Source: Acanthochromis polyacanthus
Taxonomy: Eukaryota > Chordata > Actinopteri > Pomacentridae
NCBI RefSeq assembly: GCF_021347895.1
Contig: NC_067116.1
Coordinates: 31,569,639 to 31,633,638 of the forward strand
Reading direction: 5' to 3'
DNA length: 64,000 nt
Below the pieces are notes generated by a model. It saw only the letters and a list, made by a program, of their open reading frames with translations, was not told the origin of the DNA and searched no databases. The translations under genes were made by a program, and so were the position numbers. Below, in pieces: positions 1 through 20,668 of this stretch; the stretch's first letter is position 1; every line of letters begins with the position of its first letter.

Positions 1-1433
<1,433 letters not shown>

Positions 1434-1435
1434 TA

Positions 1436-8150
<6,715 letters not shown>

Positions 8151-8524
8151 CTCCAGGAAGGAGAGCTGCCGTGGCTCAAGCTTTGCACAAAGTTTTAAGC
8201 CATTCACAGTAACCGTTTGACATCCGAGTGAACAGACTCCTGTGTTTTTCTTTCCTAAAGGATTCGGAGAAATACACGTTTGTCACTTTACCGAGTCAGA
8301 CTGAGAATAATCTCTGTGCATTCTGTACAGTGTCGGACATGTGTTCATACTGGCTCAGCACACAGGTGGAAACAGCTGGTATAGCTAGCAGTTTAGAAAC
8401 TATGCTTCAAATCTCCAAAGTTATCTTACTGGTATGGACACATCTTGTTAGTCAGGAGGATGGCCCCCAGTATTCATTCATACTTGAGTATATGGTTATC
8501 CATTTTCACATTCCATATGTATTG

Positions 8525-8885
8525 TAGATGTCTGTAATTCATTTCTCCTCTTCTAAAAGAAGGTGAGTGTTTTAGATGTTCACATTGTCATTCCTCCAGC
8601 ACAAGGTTTTTTCAATACAGGTATCCACAATTCAATTGCAGATGTCTACAATGTGCACTGCAGATATTTGCAGCTGAATTGTGACTCATAGTAGTTCAAG
8701 TTTCAGGTGTCTAAAGTTTAATTTTGACTAGTCATAAATTTTATTCAAGATATCTTTAATACCCCTCAGTATAGGATTTCTTCATTGGCATTTTTAGATA
8801 TCTCAAATTATGTTAAAACTTTTGAGAATGGCTTAGTAGATTTCTCAAAATGTAGTCAAAGATATCTTGAATTTGAGTTTTTTCA
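8525..8885 (-). repeat. Dispersed GATATC/ACTAGTC repeat, copy 1
   Basis: Rich in agatatct and gactagtc words. The reverse complement aligns by eye with 59963-60190: both contain attaaagatatctt followed by atgactagtc, then a ctgaaact segment. It is therefore a dispersed repeat family with copies in opposite orientation. Class unknown. Confidence 0.6.
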
Positions 8886-11037
8886 GTAGCTATGGCAAGT
8901 AGGAAGCGAAGACGGCATCACAGCATATGACGAGCTCTTTTACCGCCATGTCAGAGCAGCTTGAGGCCAAAGTTCTGGTAAATTTCGACCACAAGTCACT
9001 AATGATTTCCACAAACTCTTTGCTGATGAGCTCTTTCTATTTAATAGCATTTTCTAATGACCTTATCCACCACAGCAGTCGCTATTCCTTCTGCTCAGTC
9101 TGTTCAAATGCTTTGATGGACCAGTATCTAACGTGCTGCCTCAAGTGAGCAGCACGATGCACAACAACAACAACAACTAGTCAGATTAACATTTTGGAGA
9201 TACTGGCAACTCTTACTTTGATTAATCCAAACTGAATAAATAGTCGTCATTGTGACTAGTCAGAATGAAGTTACCAATATAGATAAATCTGGAATAAAAA
9301 TTTTACTCAAAATAACATTGCTGATATCTGTTATTTTAAGCTATTAAATATTCAAATAATTTGCTGTATGAGTACGAGGTGCAAACCTGGCAACCCTCTA
9401 ACGCTATAGAACTGCTTCCACCCAGCGGTTGTTGGTCTAGAATAGTAAAATCACAAGGTTAGAATATTGTTATTATGGTGTAAGATGAATAATAACCAGC
9501 ACATGATACGTAACACAGTTTGGGATGGGTGTTTTGATTTTGTGGTTTCACAGAGCTATGCTGGCTGTTTCCTCCTGCTTTCAGTCTTTGTGCAATCCTA
9601 AGCCTCTTTCTGGACTTAATGCACAGAGATGAAACTGATATGAATCTCTAACTGTTTCTTTAAGTGTTTTCCTCACCCATATGTGTTCGCTAGCTTGTAA
9701 CAACTTTCCTCATTGTATTTGGAGGATTTTAATTCCGCCTCTCCCTTCAGCGAGCAATTCAGCACCTAAAAGTAATGAGATCCTTTAATAGTAACTTTAC
9801 AATAAGTAAAATACAGATAATAGTGTTTTTCACACTCATTTGAGCCATTTGAGCTTCTCACTCCAGTAATAAAATAGAATAAATTGATGCCAGTTCTTGA
9901 CCACTTCACATATCATAGAAAAAATAACATTTAGTATTTGGATTTATATATTCTTATAAGTGACTCCAGGTGTTGCTTCTTAAATTTTCAGAAAGCTGCT
10001 TGTTAAATTTGGAACATAGACTTTGAAAGGAGTCATATCACACTGGGGGTCACTTAGATTCACAACAGAAATAACTTAGCAGACTAAATAGTCACAGAGG
10101 TTAGTTAAATAACATCACTGGTCACCTAAAGTCGCACAGAGTAACACCTAGGCTGCTGAGTCACATTCAAGTAGTTGGACATTTATAGTAAGTGCGATCG
10201 CCACACTTCACAATGTCCTGATGACGTTTTTTTTTTTTTTTTCTTTTAATGTGACAGCATTGGGTATTGATCATGTGCACTATGCATGGTATGGCAGGGT
10301 AACAGCGGCTTTAAGACTGTACTGAAGTCAAACGTACCTGTGTGTCCATTCCTGCATAAACATGAAGGTATTTTAACCAGTACCTGCAGTACTGTAATGT
10401 TACCTCTTGAAAGGTGCTGCTAAATGTCAGCCTAAATAAACATGTATTACTTATTTTAATAGTGTTTTAGTGATAGAAGCTTTTGAATTAGTTCTTAATA
10501 GTGGCAAATTTATTTACTACATACAGAAGGTGTACTTTTACAAGCATTGTTTATGCTGTTTTGGTTTGTGGTGGCCAGTTTTAGCAGTCGAGCTGATCCC
10601 AGTGTACGATCTTGTATTGCACGCTGCTATGAGAGATTTTAACAACCTTTCTAAACTGTTTCACTCTGTACATATAAAGTATTCTGTGCAGGGTTTTTGC
10701 CTTTTAATAAAGAGCACTATGAATATGTGTCATCCGAGCAATATAAGCGAATGAAGGGTGTCATGTCGTGATTTACAGAGGCTTTCGACAACAGTGTTTT
10801 TCATCTCATGTTCAAGGTCGTGGACGTTTACTTTGCTTTTTGTTTACAATGCTCGTCATCCCTCGTGGCCGTGATGGATGTAAAATTGTGGTAAATGTTG
10901 ACGTGACCGCCGTGCAAGTGGTCGGTAACGGTGAAATGTCAGTAAGATACTTCTGTCACTGAAGAGTTTTTCTTTTTTTGTTGAAATCGAGGTTACATGT
11001 CAGGATGATGGTGTTCCAATGTGTCACTGAACTCTAC

Positions 11038-11043
11038 AATAAA
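11038..11043 (+). terminator. Candidate polyadenylation signal of ttc39c
   Basis: AATAAA hexamer about 2.9 kb after the ttc39c stop codon, with a downstream GT-rich element. It is the last good signal before the intergenic region. Confidence 0.45.
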
Positions 11044-12165
11044 CTGTTCTCCATTAATCGAGGAAAAGTAGTTGGGGTTGTTTTTGGACTTGCACTTTGG
11101 ACGGTTGATATTATGTTGTTCAGAGACAAACACATCCACGTATAGTCTGCAGACTGAAGTCAGAATCACAGCAAATTGGAAAAATGCCTGCGTGGGAAGT
11201 GTCTTTGTGTTTTAAAAGACTGAGACAAAGCAGAGGAGGTTCACTGAGACACCAGTGACACTATCTTTTGCTGTCTTTTATGATCAAATCATCATTTTCA
11301 ATATAAAAGCTGGAACACAAAAGCCACAACATGGGTGAGTGACAGTAGTAACTAAGTAATTATATAAAACAACAGTGTAGCAAAAAGTGAAGTACATGAT
11401 AAATGACAAAAAGCATTTAGAAATGAAAAACTTGAATCTTTTTCATGTAAAACACTGATAATGTGGGATTTCTCCACAGACAATCTCCTGAAATCTCTCA
11501 CATTAACAGAAACTATGTTTTAATATGTGATTAAGTAAATTTACAGTAAAAAAAATACTTGAAAAGTATAAATACTCATTCTAGATCTAAAATGTACTAA
11601 AATGTATCTGTATTGTTTTTCTGTGCTATACAACTGGATTAATACTGTTGTTGCATATAATTGCTTCTCCAGTTGTTGATTGAACCCTGAAAAACTTCTC
11701 TCAGTCAGTCATAGTGTTGATTGCTTATTTTTGCACATAATGTGTCTTCCCATTTTTATTTTATTATCTGTACGCCACCAGGGGGAGCTTATCTCTCAGC
11801 TCAGCATCCAGGATGTGCCATGTTCTCCCACATCTTTGACAGTAAGAGCAGGGCAAAGACAGAAAAATAATTTAAGCTCAATGATGGTACACAGTAGTGG
11901 AAAGTTACCACAGCAAATACTTGAAAACTGTACTTGACTACACTTGAGTATTTTCCTTGTTATGTTTTTAGATTACAGTTAAAGAAATACTGTGCTTAAT
12001 ACTCCACACAGAATTGATTTAGCTTTAGTTACTCTAATGGATATTACTGTAATTACTACCCAGTTTAATCAACAAACACAAAATATTTTTTGTGATGATG
12101 ATTAGAAAGATGCTGATGATTACATATTAAGTTACTTGGCAGCAGTTTATAAAGTAGTTACAAAG

Positions 12166-12756
12166 CAGTGGTGGAAGAAGTCCTCAGATCTTTTACTGAA
12201 CTAAAAATAGCAATACCTCAGTTCAAAATTACTCTGCTCTGACCCTTACTAAAGTAAAAGTATAACCAGCTTAAGGGCCTTACAGTATAAATGTGAACGC
12301 TTTCTTCACACATTAAATACTCTCTGTCAGTGTTCTATTTTTCTGTGTTACACAACTGGATTAATCCTACCAAACAATTTCCTCTCCAGTTGTTGATGAA
12401 ACCCTGGAAAAACTCAGTCTGTCATGGTGTTGACTGCTTATTTTTTTGCTCATAATGTGTTTTCCAGTAGATAAAAAAACACCATATGGACATTTTAACA
12501 AGGCGAAAAGCTGAATTTTCACTGTAGGGAGTCTTTAATATACAAAACTGATTTTATTAATTTTTATACTGCCAGATGGCATAATTAGCGGCATAACAGC
12601 TCATTGTATTTTTTAGTATTTAGTAAAATGTAAAAGATTTTTTAAGTCCTATGGCTGTCAGGTAAATGTAGTGAAGTAAAAGGTAGCAGAAAAAAATGCA
12701 CAAAATAGAAAAAGTACAACCAGTATGTTAGTAAATGTACTTACTCTACATCACTG
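12166..12756 (+). repeat. hAT-like non-autonomous element
   Basis: Starts cagtggtggaagaagt and ends in acttactctacatcactg, whose complement cagtgatgtagagtaagt is an imperfect match to the start. Interior words (ctaaagtaaaagta, cctcagatcttttact) are typical of an abundant teleost MITE. No clear 8-bp target duplication is visible. Confidence 0.6.
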
Positions 12757-13199
12757 CTAACCATAGTCTGCTTTTTAACAGCTGTAACTCTTGAGTGATG
12801 CTCACATATTATTTCATTCATAATTAATTTCCGGGTGTCTATTCTGCACCGTGAGTGCTTCACTTCTGCTGCTTGGTAAGTATATTTTGATTTTATGACT
12901 TTCATCTGTGTAGATTTTATTTTATCCTGCTCATAGTCATTTTAAGTGTTTTACTGAAAGGTGACTCCTGAAGATGTTTCACCTTCAGCTCAGGGGCTTT
13001 TTCAGTTGTAGCTGACTGATAGGGAGTCCCAGGTATTTATTCTCACCTCCAAATCACATGTAATACAACCTGTTAATGACCCAAAACTCACAAGACTCAG
13101 GGTGTTAATGGTTGTAAAACTGCCTGAGGAGCAATCTTAGTCTAGTTGCCTTCTACTGAAGCATTCAGGATTTTAATACATATGTATTTTAGTAAAAGT

Positions 13200-13262
13200 A
13201 TTTTACTAAAATAAAAGTAGGAATACTACACTATAGTATTCCTACTTTTATTTTAGTAAAAT
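13200..13262. repeat. Perfect 29-bp inverted repeat with 5-nt loop
   Basis: Arms 13200-13228 and 13234-13262 are exact reverse complements, with cacta as the loop. The arm contains taaaagtaggaatac. Words resemble those of the nearby hAT-like repeats, so it may be a folded-back remnant of one. Confidence 0.8.
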
Positions 13263-15700
13263 TTCTAAGTATGCCGCTGAGAATACCCCAAGATAACTAA
13301 ATGCAACATGGTATCACCTACCTGATGTTTACAACTGCACATTTAGATGTTGTCTATAATTCTGTAATGCAATTTTTATCAAATTGAGGAGCTTTTCTTC
13401 CATTCAGTGGATTATCAACGAAAATATATAATTGAATTCATGATACTATTGTCTCTGCTGTGTGCCCGTTGAATGTGATCGGGGTGGGAGTTTGTCCGAC
13501 ACGCTCTGACGGACACACACCAAGAGCGTCTCTTGAAGGAAACATGTCTGTCACACCAGGCTCAAGGCAGCAGCTCACTCAGCCAATAAATTATTCAGGC
13601 TCCTGTGCCACTGAATTTAGACATGGCAGAGCAGAGCCGGAGGGTTGGGCAGAATAAACCTCCTGCATCCTCCTCGACTAGACGTTCCCTAAATAGTCTA
13701 AAGAAATGTCCTTACATTCTCACTTTTCAAATATCCAGAGCATGTTGCTGGCCTGCTTCACTTTAAAACAATGTTCCTCATCAGTCGGTGGTGATTCATA
13801 CGAGTGACATCATCCTTTTTCATCTGTAATGATTCCCACTTTTTGCATTTATTGAGCGACGTTTGAAGCAGGACGTGTGCAGCATGTTCTTTCGGTGCGT
13901 GGATTAGAATTTGAAGTCTTAATGCTGATGAATTAAATAAAGCAACTGCATCAGATAGAAGTGAAGGAGGCAGAGAGGGCCCGAGAGAGATGTTACACAT
14001 CCACTAAATGTGGGAGAGAGAGAGCAGTAGGACTGGTAGGACTGTGCAAAGAGCAAGGTCACAATTGCATTGTGTTTCAATCAGGCTGAAACCTGAGCAG
14101 CCAGAGTGTCCTACCACCAGATAGACAGTTCATGTTCACAATCCTTTACTGCTCCTAAGCCTCTTTACAAAACTCGATGAAACATTCCCATTCACTGGCT
14201 AAAATTGGGGTAATGTGAGGTTAATTTCAACATAAAGACAGTTGCTGCATGTGTTTGTCTTGTTGTGCACGAAAGACAAAAGAAAATGTATTGATCTGGT
14301 AGCAACAGCCTCTACAGGCACTAAAACCATTATGGTCCTTTACTGTGTAGATGAGGTCACTCTCACAAGGACGCATTGACATTGTTTGGTTCCTCATCTC
14401 ATCATGCAATCAGCTCAATTACTGTGTGAGAGCTGCCTTCTCCATAAACATCTCTGCAGGTGCTGCACTTTTTCTTAGTCTGCTTCTCTCTGATGAACCC
14501 TTAGTAGTGATTTAATGTTTTCGAAAATAATTATTCTTCAATATAATGGTCTGATTTAAATAGATTCTATGTAGGTTTTGTAACTAGGAACCGACTGATT
14601 AGTGGATTTGATAATGTGCATTTTCTTGATTATCACTATCTTATTTTTTAAAAAGTGATCCCTGAAAAAATGAATAGATTAAAAAAATACACTGCTTTGC
14701 CTCAGCAGCCTCTCTTTACCTGTAGTCTCAAGCAATGTCCCACTCACAACACTCTCAGATAGGTTCCAGATCAAGAGAAACAGCCAATCAGCACTAAAGG
14801 ACAAACGTTGATGAGCTATATTTTAATTAAACATGTAACACTAGATAAACTGAGGTATTTCAGTGAAAATGTATATTGGCATTGGTGTAATTCTAAATTC
14901 TGAAACCGAGATTTTCACTTCCAGGCACATGTACAGCGTGTCCATTTTTGCATATCGGCTATTGATCTTCTTTATAAACAAAACAAAAAAACAATCCCCA
15001 TAAAATAAGAATAAAGTCAGGTCGGGTTTTACATCATTTTCGTAGGTCAATAACACTAAATTATAAATAACTCTACAGGGTTTTGATCCCAAAATTTGAC
15101 TGACTTCTATCATGAGCCGCTCTATTCCCACTCTGTCTCCTCCCCTTTTTACCTTTTTTTAAATAAATTTGTTAGTCAGCTCTAAATATATTTAGTGTGA
15201 AAAGACTCCAATCTGGTAATAAAAAACAATAGTGCGTTACTTTTTCAAGTGTTACCTTCCCCAAGAGGGTGTTAAAATGTTCACATTCACACAAAAATAG
15301 GGCTTCTGTCTCTGGAGACACCTCCACTTGTCATTAAATTCCAGGTGTTACTAATAACATTAACAATGGCTCTGTAATGACTGTGACAGTGAACCAGCAT
15401 TAACATGTGTCTAAACAGCAACCAGCCTAACTTGTTTTGATTGTTTGTAAGTGTGATTTTCTTATAGCAATGTGTCAGAATGTCTTATTTTGGCAAAGTA
15501 CTGATGTAATTGGTGTCATTAAAGCCTACTGCATTCCATTCTGGGAGCTACACTGCCAGGGTCCTGCTACTGTGAACGTTGGCTCACTATTATAGCTACT
15601 GGGACACTTGATGGAGCCGAGCCATTGTTAACAAAATTTGTTGCACCTGTTACTTTTCCTGCTGTGTCTGTTCTTTTGTAAACTGTGTCGCATAAAGTAG

Positions 15701-15870
15701 CAGTAGAAGTATTTAAACCCTTTACTGAAGAAAAAAATACCAATACAGCAATGTAAGAATACTTCATTACAAGCACTGATATCCCTACTTCAGTAAAAGT
15801 TAAGTACATATCACAAACAAATCACAGCTTAAGTATTAAAGTTAAAGTAATGATTTGAACATCATTAGAT
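15701..15870 (+). repeat. Fragment of hAT-like element
   Basis: Starts cagtagaagtatttaaaccc and contains tactgaagaaaaaaatacc, atgtaagaatacttcatt and cttcagtaaaagttaagta, resembling the element at 12166-12756. The right end was not identified. Confidence 0.5.
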
Positions 15871-16269
15871 TATTAATAGTGAAGCATCAGTGTGTCAGCA
15901 GCATGTTACTTTTTGTAGCTACTGGTGGTTTGAACTACTTTGTAAGCAGTTTTATGTACAGAGACAGTAGATAAATCTGAAGGCTCATCAGAAAATTTAA
16001 GTTCTGATCCACAAATCTGGCTTCAGTTTTAATTTTTTTCTCTCTAAGATATCAGATCATTTTCACATTTACTGAAACATAATCATGTGACTTAGAGGGA
16101 AAAATCACTCTTTGGTGAATTTGTTAACAACTCATCTGAAATATGTCCCCAACTACATACTGCTTTTTTCAAGACGACACAAAGTTTGGAAACCATTGGT
16201 TCAGCCTTTAACAATGTATTGCTATATTATGCACTGCATAAAATTTGCATCGTGAAAGTAACTAAAGCT

Positions 16270-16855
16270 TAGCCTAGCCGTGCTAGACAACCCACGGCAA
16301 CGAATTTAATTCTCTGCCAGGGTGGGTCTAGTTACCCTCCATAAGGCTCGAGGCTGGATTCTCCTAAAACTGGCCGGACCAATCACCATGAAGTGTAGAG
16401 TCAGAAGGCGGGCGTAACGAAGTGACGACAGAGGCGTGACGATTCTGACAGAAACAACCGGCGCACAATAAACAGTTATCTTTCCACTCGGCTTTGGCCA
16501 CAGCCCTTAAAGATTTGAAGCTAAAATTCAACTTGAAAGATAAACAAAGGACGGCACTTAAGTGTTTCATTGAGAAGAAAGACGTATTTGGACTTATTCC
16601 GACGGGATATGGCAAATCCTTAATATACCAGTTGGCTCCGCGGCTCTGCTGGTTGGGAAGCTAATGGGACTTAGCCACACAATCCGCCGGTGCTCTCGGA
16701 ACCACGTCAGCCTATTCGTTGCGTTGATTGGTTGTATACCTACCCAATTGCTGCAGAGGGATTTGATAGACAACCTTTTAGCCCGCCTCCCTCCCTGTCG
16801 AGCTTCCCTTGACCCTTGTGCCGTCAGAAACATGGGATCTAGCATGGCTAGGCTA
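16270..16855 (+). mobile_element. Non-autonomous transposon with 9-bp target duplication, carrying a helicase fragment
   Basis: Terminal inverted repeats TAGCCTAGCCGTGCTAGA (16270-16287) and its complement with one mismatch at 16838-16855. Both sides are flanked by the identical 9-mer ACTAAAGCT (16261-16269 and 16856-16864). A 9-bp duplication is characteristic of Mutator-like transposons, but the superfamily is inferred only from that length. The inside is more GC-rich than its surroundings and contains a helicase-like open segment (16490-16664) but no transposase. Confidence 0.85.
16490..16664 (+). pseudogene. RecQ-like helicase N-terminal fragment (Walker A) inside the transposon
   Basis: In the frame ending at the stop 16662-16664, the translation includes FNLKDKQRTALKCFIEKKD and then GLIPTGYGKSLIYQLAP. 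This is the helicase Q-motif-like region followed by Walker A (TGYGKS), as in RecQ-family ATP-dependent helicases. Only the first motif is present; the rest of the ATPase core is missing and the frame stops soon after. It is therefore a captured or decayed fragment, not a working helicase. The start is not defined; an upstream stop in the same frame lies near 16448. Confidence 0.75.
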
Positions 16856-19800
16856 ACTAAAGCTGTCAAATGAATGCAATGGAGCAGAAAGAACAATATT
16901 TCGCTCTGAAAAATGGAGTGAAGTAGAAACATAAAGTATCCTAAAATGGAAATAACCAGCAAAAGCCCAAGTACATCAAAACTGCACTTCCTTGACTACA
17001 ATTGCATGACTGATATTAAGCTGAATAACAAATGACCTGACATTATTGTTTTCATTTTTGTTATTTCCATTAAAGACGATCCTTGTCAGCTCATATGTTT
17101 AAGCCGCATGTAACCGGATACACAGGTGTAGCGTGTCGAGTAGGAAGAGCAAAGGAGTAAATAATAACATGAAAGATAGCGGCATATCCATGTAGCCTCT
17201 TCAGTGTCATGGTCCTAATACGCAGTTATGCTGGGGGAAGTTATTACATATATATCACCTGCACTTAACCTGCATTGGCAAGTTAAAATTTCTGCTATGT
17301 GCATTGTTTGTTTTTCACCATATGTGTGGATTTCAGGGGACACACAAGAGAAATGTTCCCATTAATATTTAGAACAGGTGACTTTGTTCCTGCTGTTCCC
17401 TTCTCTTATAGTTGGCAGCCTCTCCTTGTTTCTCTGGCCTGAATGGGTATGTTAACAGCAGGAGTAGAGACAGCTGTGTGGGAGATCTGAGCACCTGTTA
17501 CTCATTACCCTGCTTGGCTTTATAAACCTGGCTCAGATCTCCATTAAACTTCACATTGTAGATGCTGTCACTCCCTGCTCTCCAGTCCAGGCCTCAGCTG
17601 AGTTCCCCTGCCTGCTCCTGTCTCAGTCTACTTTTCCGGGGTCGCATAGCAATAGTTTTGGTTGGATTTACCCCCATTTCACCCCTTCCTCAAACAGACT
17701 CAGACTGTTCTGTTCCCCTGGGAAGTTGGTGTCTGCAACATCTCAAAATGATTTCTGCAGGACTGTGAGGGACTGAGCTGCAAAGCTCGCAGGTGAATTC
17801 AAAAATAGGGTTTTTAATTTACCCAAAAATGACAAAATTACAAAAAGCTGTTTTATAAATCAGGGCCGAGCAGATCTTAAGTAAAGCTATCAGCAACAAA
17901 ATAAAAGCGTAAACCAACTGCACTGATCAAACAAAGTTATAACAGACCTGAAAAACAATGATTAAAAGCAGATACATACATTGACTGATCAGACTAGCTA
18001 GATACAATAGAGGAAACTTAAAACACCCAAGCTAACATCAAAAAGCATGAAACAATACAATTAGTCGACCTAATCATAGAATAATAAGAGACAAACCAAA
18101 AAGATAGCTAATTTTCCAACACAAATATAATAAATAAAATAATATTTAAATCAAATAAACCCAGTTCACCCCTTGAAATGGCTGCACTTGCTATGGTCTG
18201 ATTGGCAGCTCTGGTATAAAAACCTGCTGCACTTCAGACTCCATCTTTTGACCATCCAGATGAAAACGGCAGCAGAAAACCAGATACCCCAACAGTGGTA
18301 AAACAAAGACATGTGCATGCTACAGATAGAACTTAACTACTTTAACAACAGCTAAATAGATGAATGTCTTGTTTGAAATGATAAACTATGTGTTATTTAT
18401 GTTTTTTTGTATGAATCACTTTAACATGTCTTGGTTTCTGCTCTCATCATTATTCAACAGTCCTTGGTAATGTGGATTACAACATTACTCTCTGCTTTAT
18501 CTGCTCCACCACATATCAATCTATCATCCATCCTTGGATCTTGGTCTGGAACAATGTTTGGCCTGGAATGTTTTTTCTTTTAAGTCTTTTCTCATGTTTT
18601 GTGTGTTTTTCTTGTCTTTGGGTTGTGTAATAGTGTTTTCTCTATAGTTTTAGTTAGTTTCTTTTAGTCACTCTGGGAATCCTGTCAAATGTTTTTGAGT
18701 TTTCTTGCAGTCTCGTCTATATTGTAAATACTTTTTTGTTTGTTGATTACTGTAAATACTTGTGTGCAAATTTATGAATACAATATTGTATTTTTGATGA
18801 AAGATTTAAAAAAAGAAGAAGCAGTGGACACCAACAATCTAGTGTTTGATTCTGACATTAGCCACAGTTATTAAAACAGAGAGTTGAAATCTCATCTGCA
18901 GGTCTCACTGAAGAATCAACAACCCATGTAGACCTCATTTCTCAAACATTTTCTCATCCAGACTTGTTGAGCTTTCTGCTTTGTGTTTCTTCTAATTGGA
19001 AAGTAGCATCACTGCAAATTGTTGCTTCACATTCTCCATTCTGTTTACATCTGTTTCCCCATAAGATCATGTGAGATGATGCACTGCTCCCTCTGGCATG
19101 ATAATCTCAATGACGTCCTACAGCATGTGATGTGCCATTATTTTCAGATCTTGTAGTTTGTGCATGTCTGAGATTAGAGGAAAAAGAAGGAAATTGCTCC
19201 GTAACTCACTGGGGCTCTGAGTTTTACTTTAATGTTCTTTTTGTAAATAAAATTTGCGCTTCGGTTCCCAGCTGAGCCGTGATAGTCCCCTTACATAAAA
19301 ACATAAAGGCAGCAAACTGAAAAACAATTACATGTTAGTGAGTGTTGACTCAGTGGGGATATTAAACAAGGGATCTGCACAAGAACAAATATTTAAAAGC
19401 AATACAGATTTCCTGAGAGCCTTGCTGCATTATATTTTATATTCTACCCTGGTGCCTAAATAAAGACACCTCCATCATAAATTGGTGCAGAATAGGAACA
19501 AAACCTACGCCCATGTTTGCCATTTAACACTTCCTACTTGCTGCAGTAAACAGAGGCTGTGAAGACACAACTTTGAACTGCAATGCAGACAAACTCACAT
19601 CACCCCAGAAAGAGGCATTCAGGGACAACACATCTGCAAAATAAATAAATAAATAAATTGAAAAATATGGTAAAACCAAGCCACAGCTAGTGCATAATCC
19701 TGTTTTTTGTGGCCAGGCTGTGCTCCAAGATGTTCTATCGTTTGTGTGTTTCCATGGTGCAGTGACCTGCTTGTCTCCTCTCAGCTTGATGTCCCTGGTT

Positions 19801-19954
19801 TGACCTACTAAACCTCATTCATCCCCTAATATGTCCTCATATCAACTGCATGCACAGTAAAGCTGCAACCAGCCTGGACTTTTAAAGATATTAATATCCC
19901 TGCTGGGTGTTGCTACATAGCTGCACAAAAAGGATTGCACTCTTTGTGCATCTT

Positions 19955-20366
19955 TAAAATTAGGTGTTTGAAGCGGGATCTTGCCTCCCCTTCCTCAACC
20001 TCTCTCCTCCTCCTCCTCCTCCTCCCTCCGCATTGATGCCGTTACCTCCCTCAGCGGTGATGTCAGCGGAGCTCCAGCATCCTCCTCTGCCAAAGACACC
20101 GAGACACCAGAGCCATTTTGACCGCCCCGGTTCGGGTTAAACGTCCTTCTTTCCACGGCTACCTAGCCGCCAAGCCTCCTCATACGGCCGGGCGGAAGGA
20201 GGGACGGAAGTCGGGGGTAGTTTGAAGCCCCTTTTCACGGCTCCTTTAGTGGTTCCTTCATGGGGAGGAGAGGCGGCTACTAGCTCGGGGCAGAGCCAGA
20301 CCTGGAGGTGGAGGTAGCTGGAGGATAACACACCGGAGAGAGAGACACTGCGGTAGGAGGCAGGAG
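19955..20366 (+). promoter_or_regulatory. CpG-rich promoter and probable non-coding first exon of kif1a
   Basis: A local rise in CG dinucleotides and GC content after kilobases of AT-rich DNA, with a (CCT)n run near 20006-20024, a CRE-like tgatgtca near 20059 and no obvious TATA box. A donor-like CAGGAG|gtagga at 20366/20367 could end a non-coding exon spliced to 22366. The exact start site and this exon's borders are inferred. Confidence 0.55.
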
Positions 20367-20617
20367 GTAGGACAGCGCCTTGTTTTACTATTATGTCACG
20401 TTATTTGCTCAATTTTCGAGGCTGTAGTACCGTTTAACGAGTCGGTGTGTATTTACTCAGTGTTAAATCTCCAGGGAGGAGATGGGCTCAGGGTGCGGCC
20501 ATGGTGGAGGCTTCAGTGTTACAGCGGCTAAATGATATTAAAGCTGCTCCGGAGCACTGTTCACGAACTGTCACGATGATTAAATACAGATATTTTAAAT
20601 TAAAGTGGCCTTTAATT

Positions 20618-20668
<51 letters not shown>

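Larger units (their letters stand above)
8151..11060 (+). other. ttc39c: Probable 3' UTR of ttc39c
   Basis: After the stop there is a long stretch with no coding exon. Several AATAAA-like hexamers occur (for example near 9234, 10435 and 10706). The best-placed is at 11038-11043, followed 25-45 bp later by a GT-rich run (gttggggttgttttt). The true cleavage site is not determined by sequence alone. Confidence 0.5.
11061..19950. other. Intergenic region between ttc39c and kif1a
   Basis: No host protein-coding exon was recognised in about 8.9 kb. It contains hAT-like repeat copies (12166-12756; 15701 onward), a long perfect hairpin (13200-13262) and the helicase-bearing transposon at 16270-16855, listed separately. 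The remainder is AT-rich and otherwise unassigned. Confidence 0.6.
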
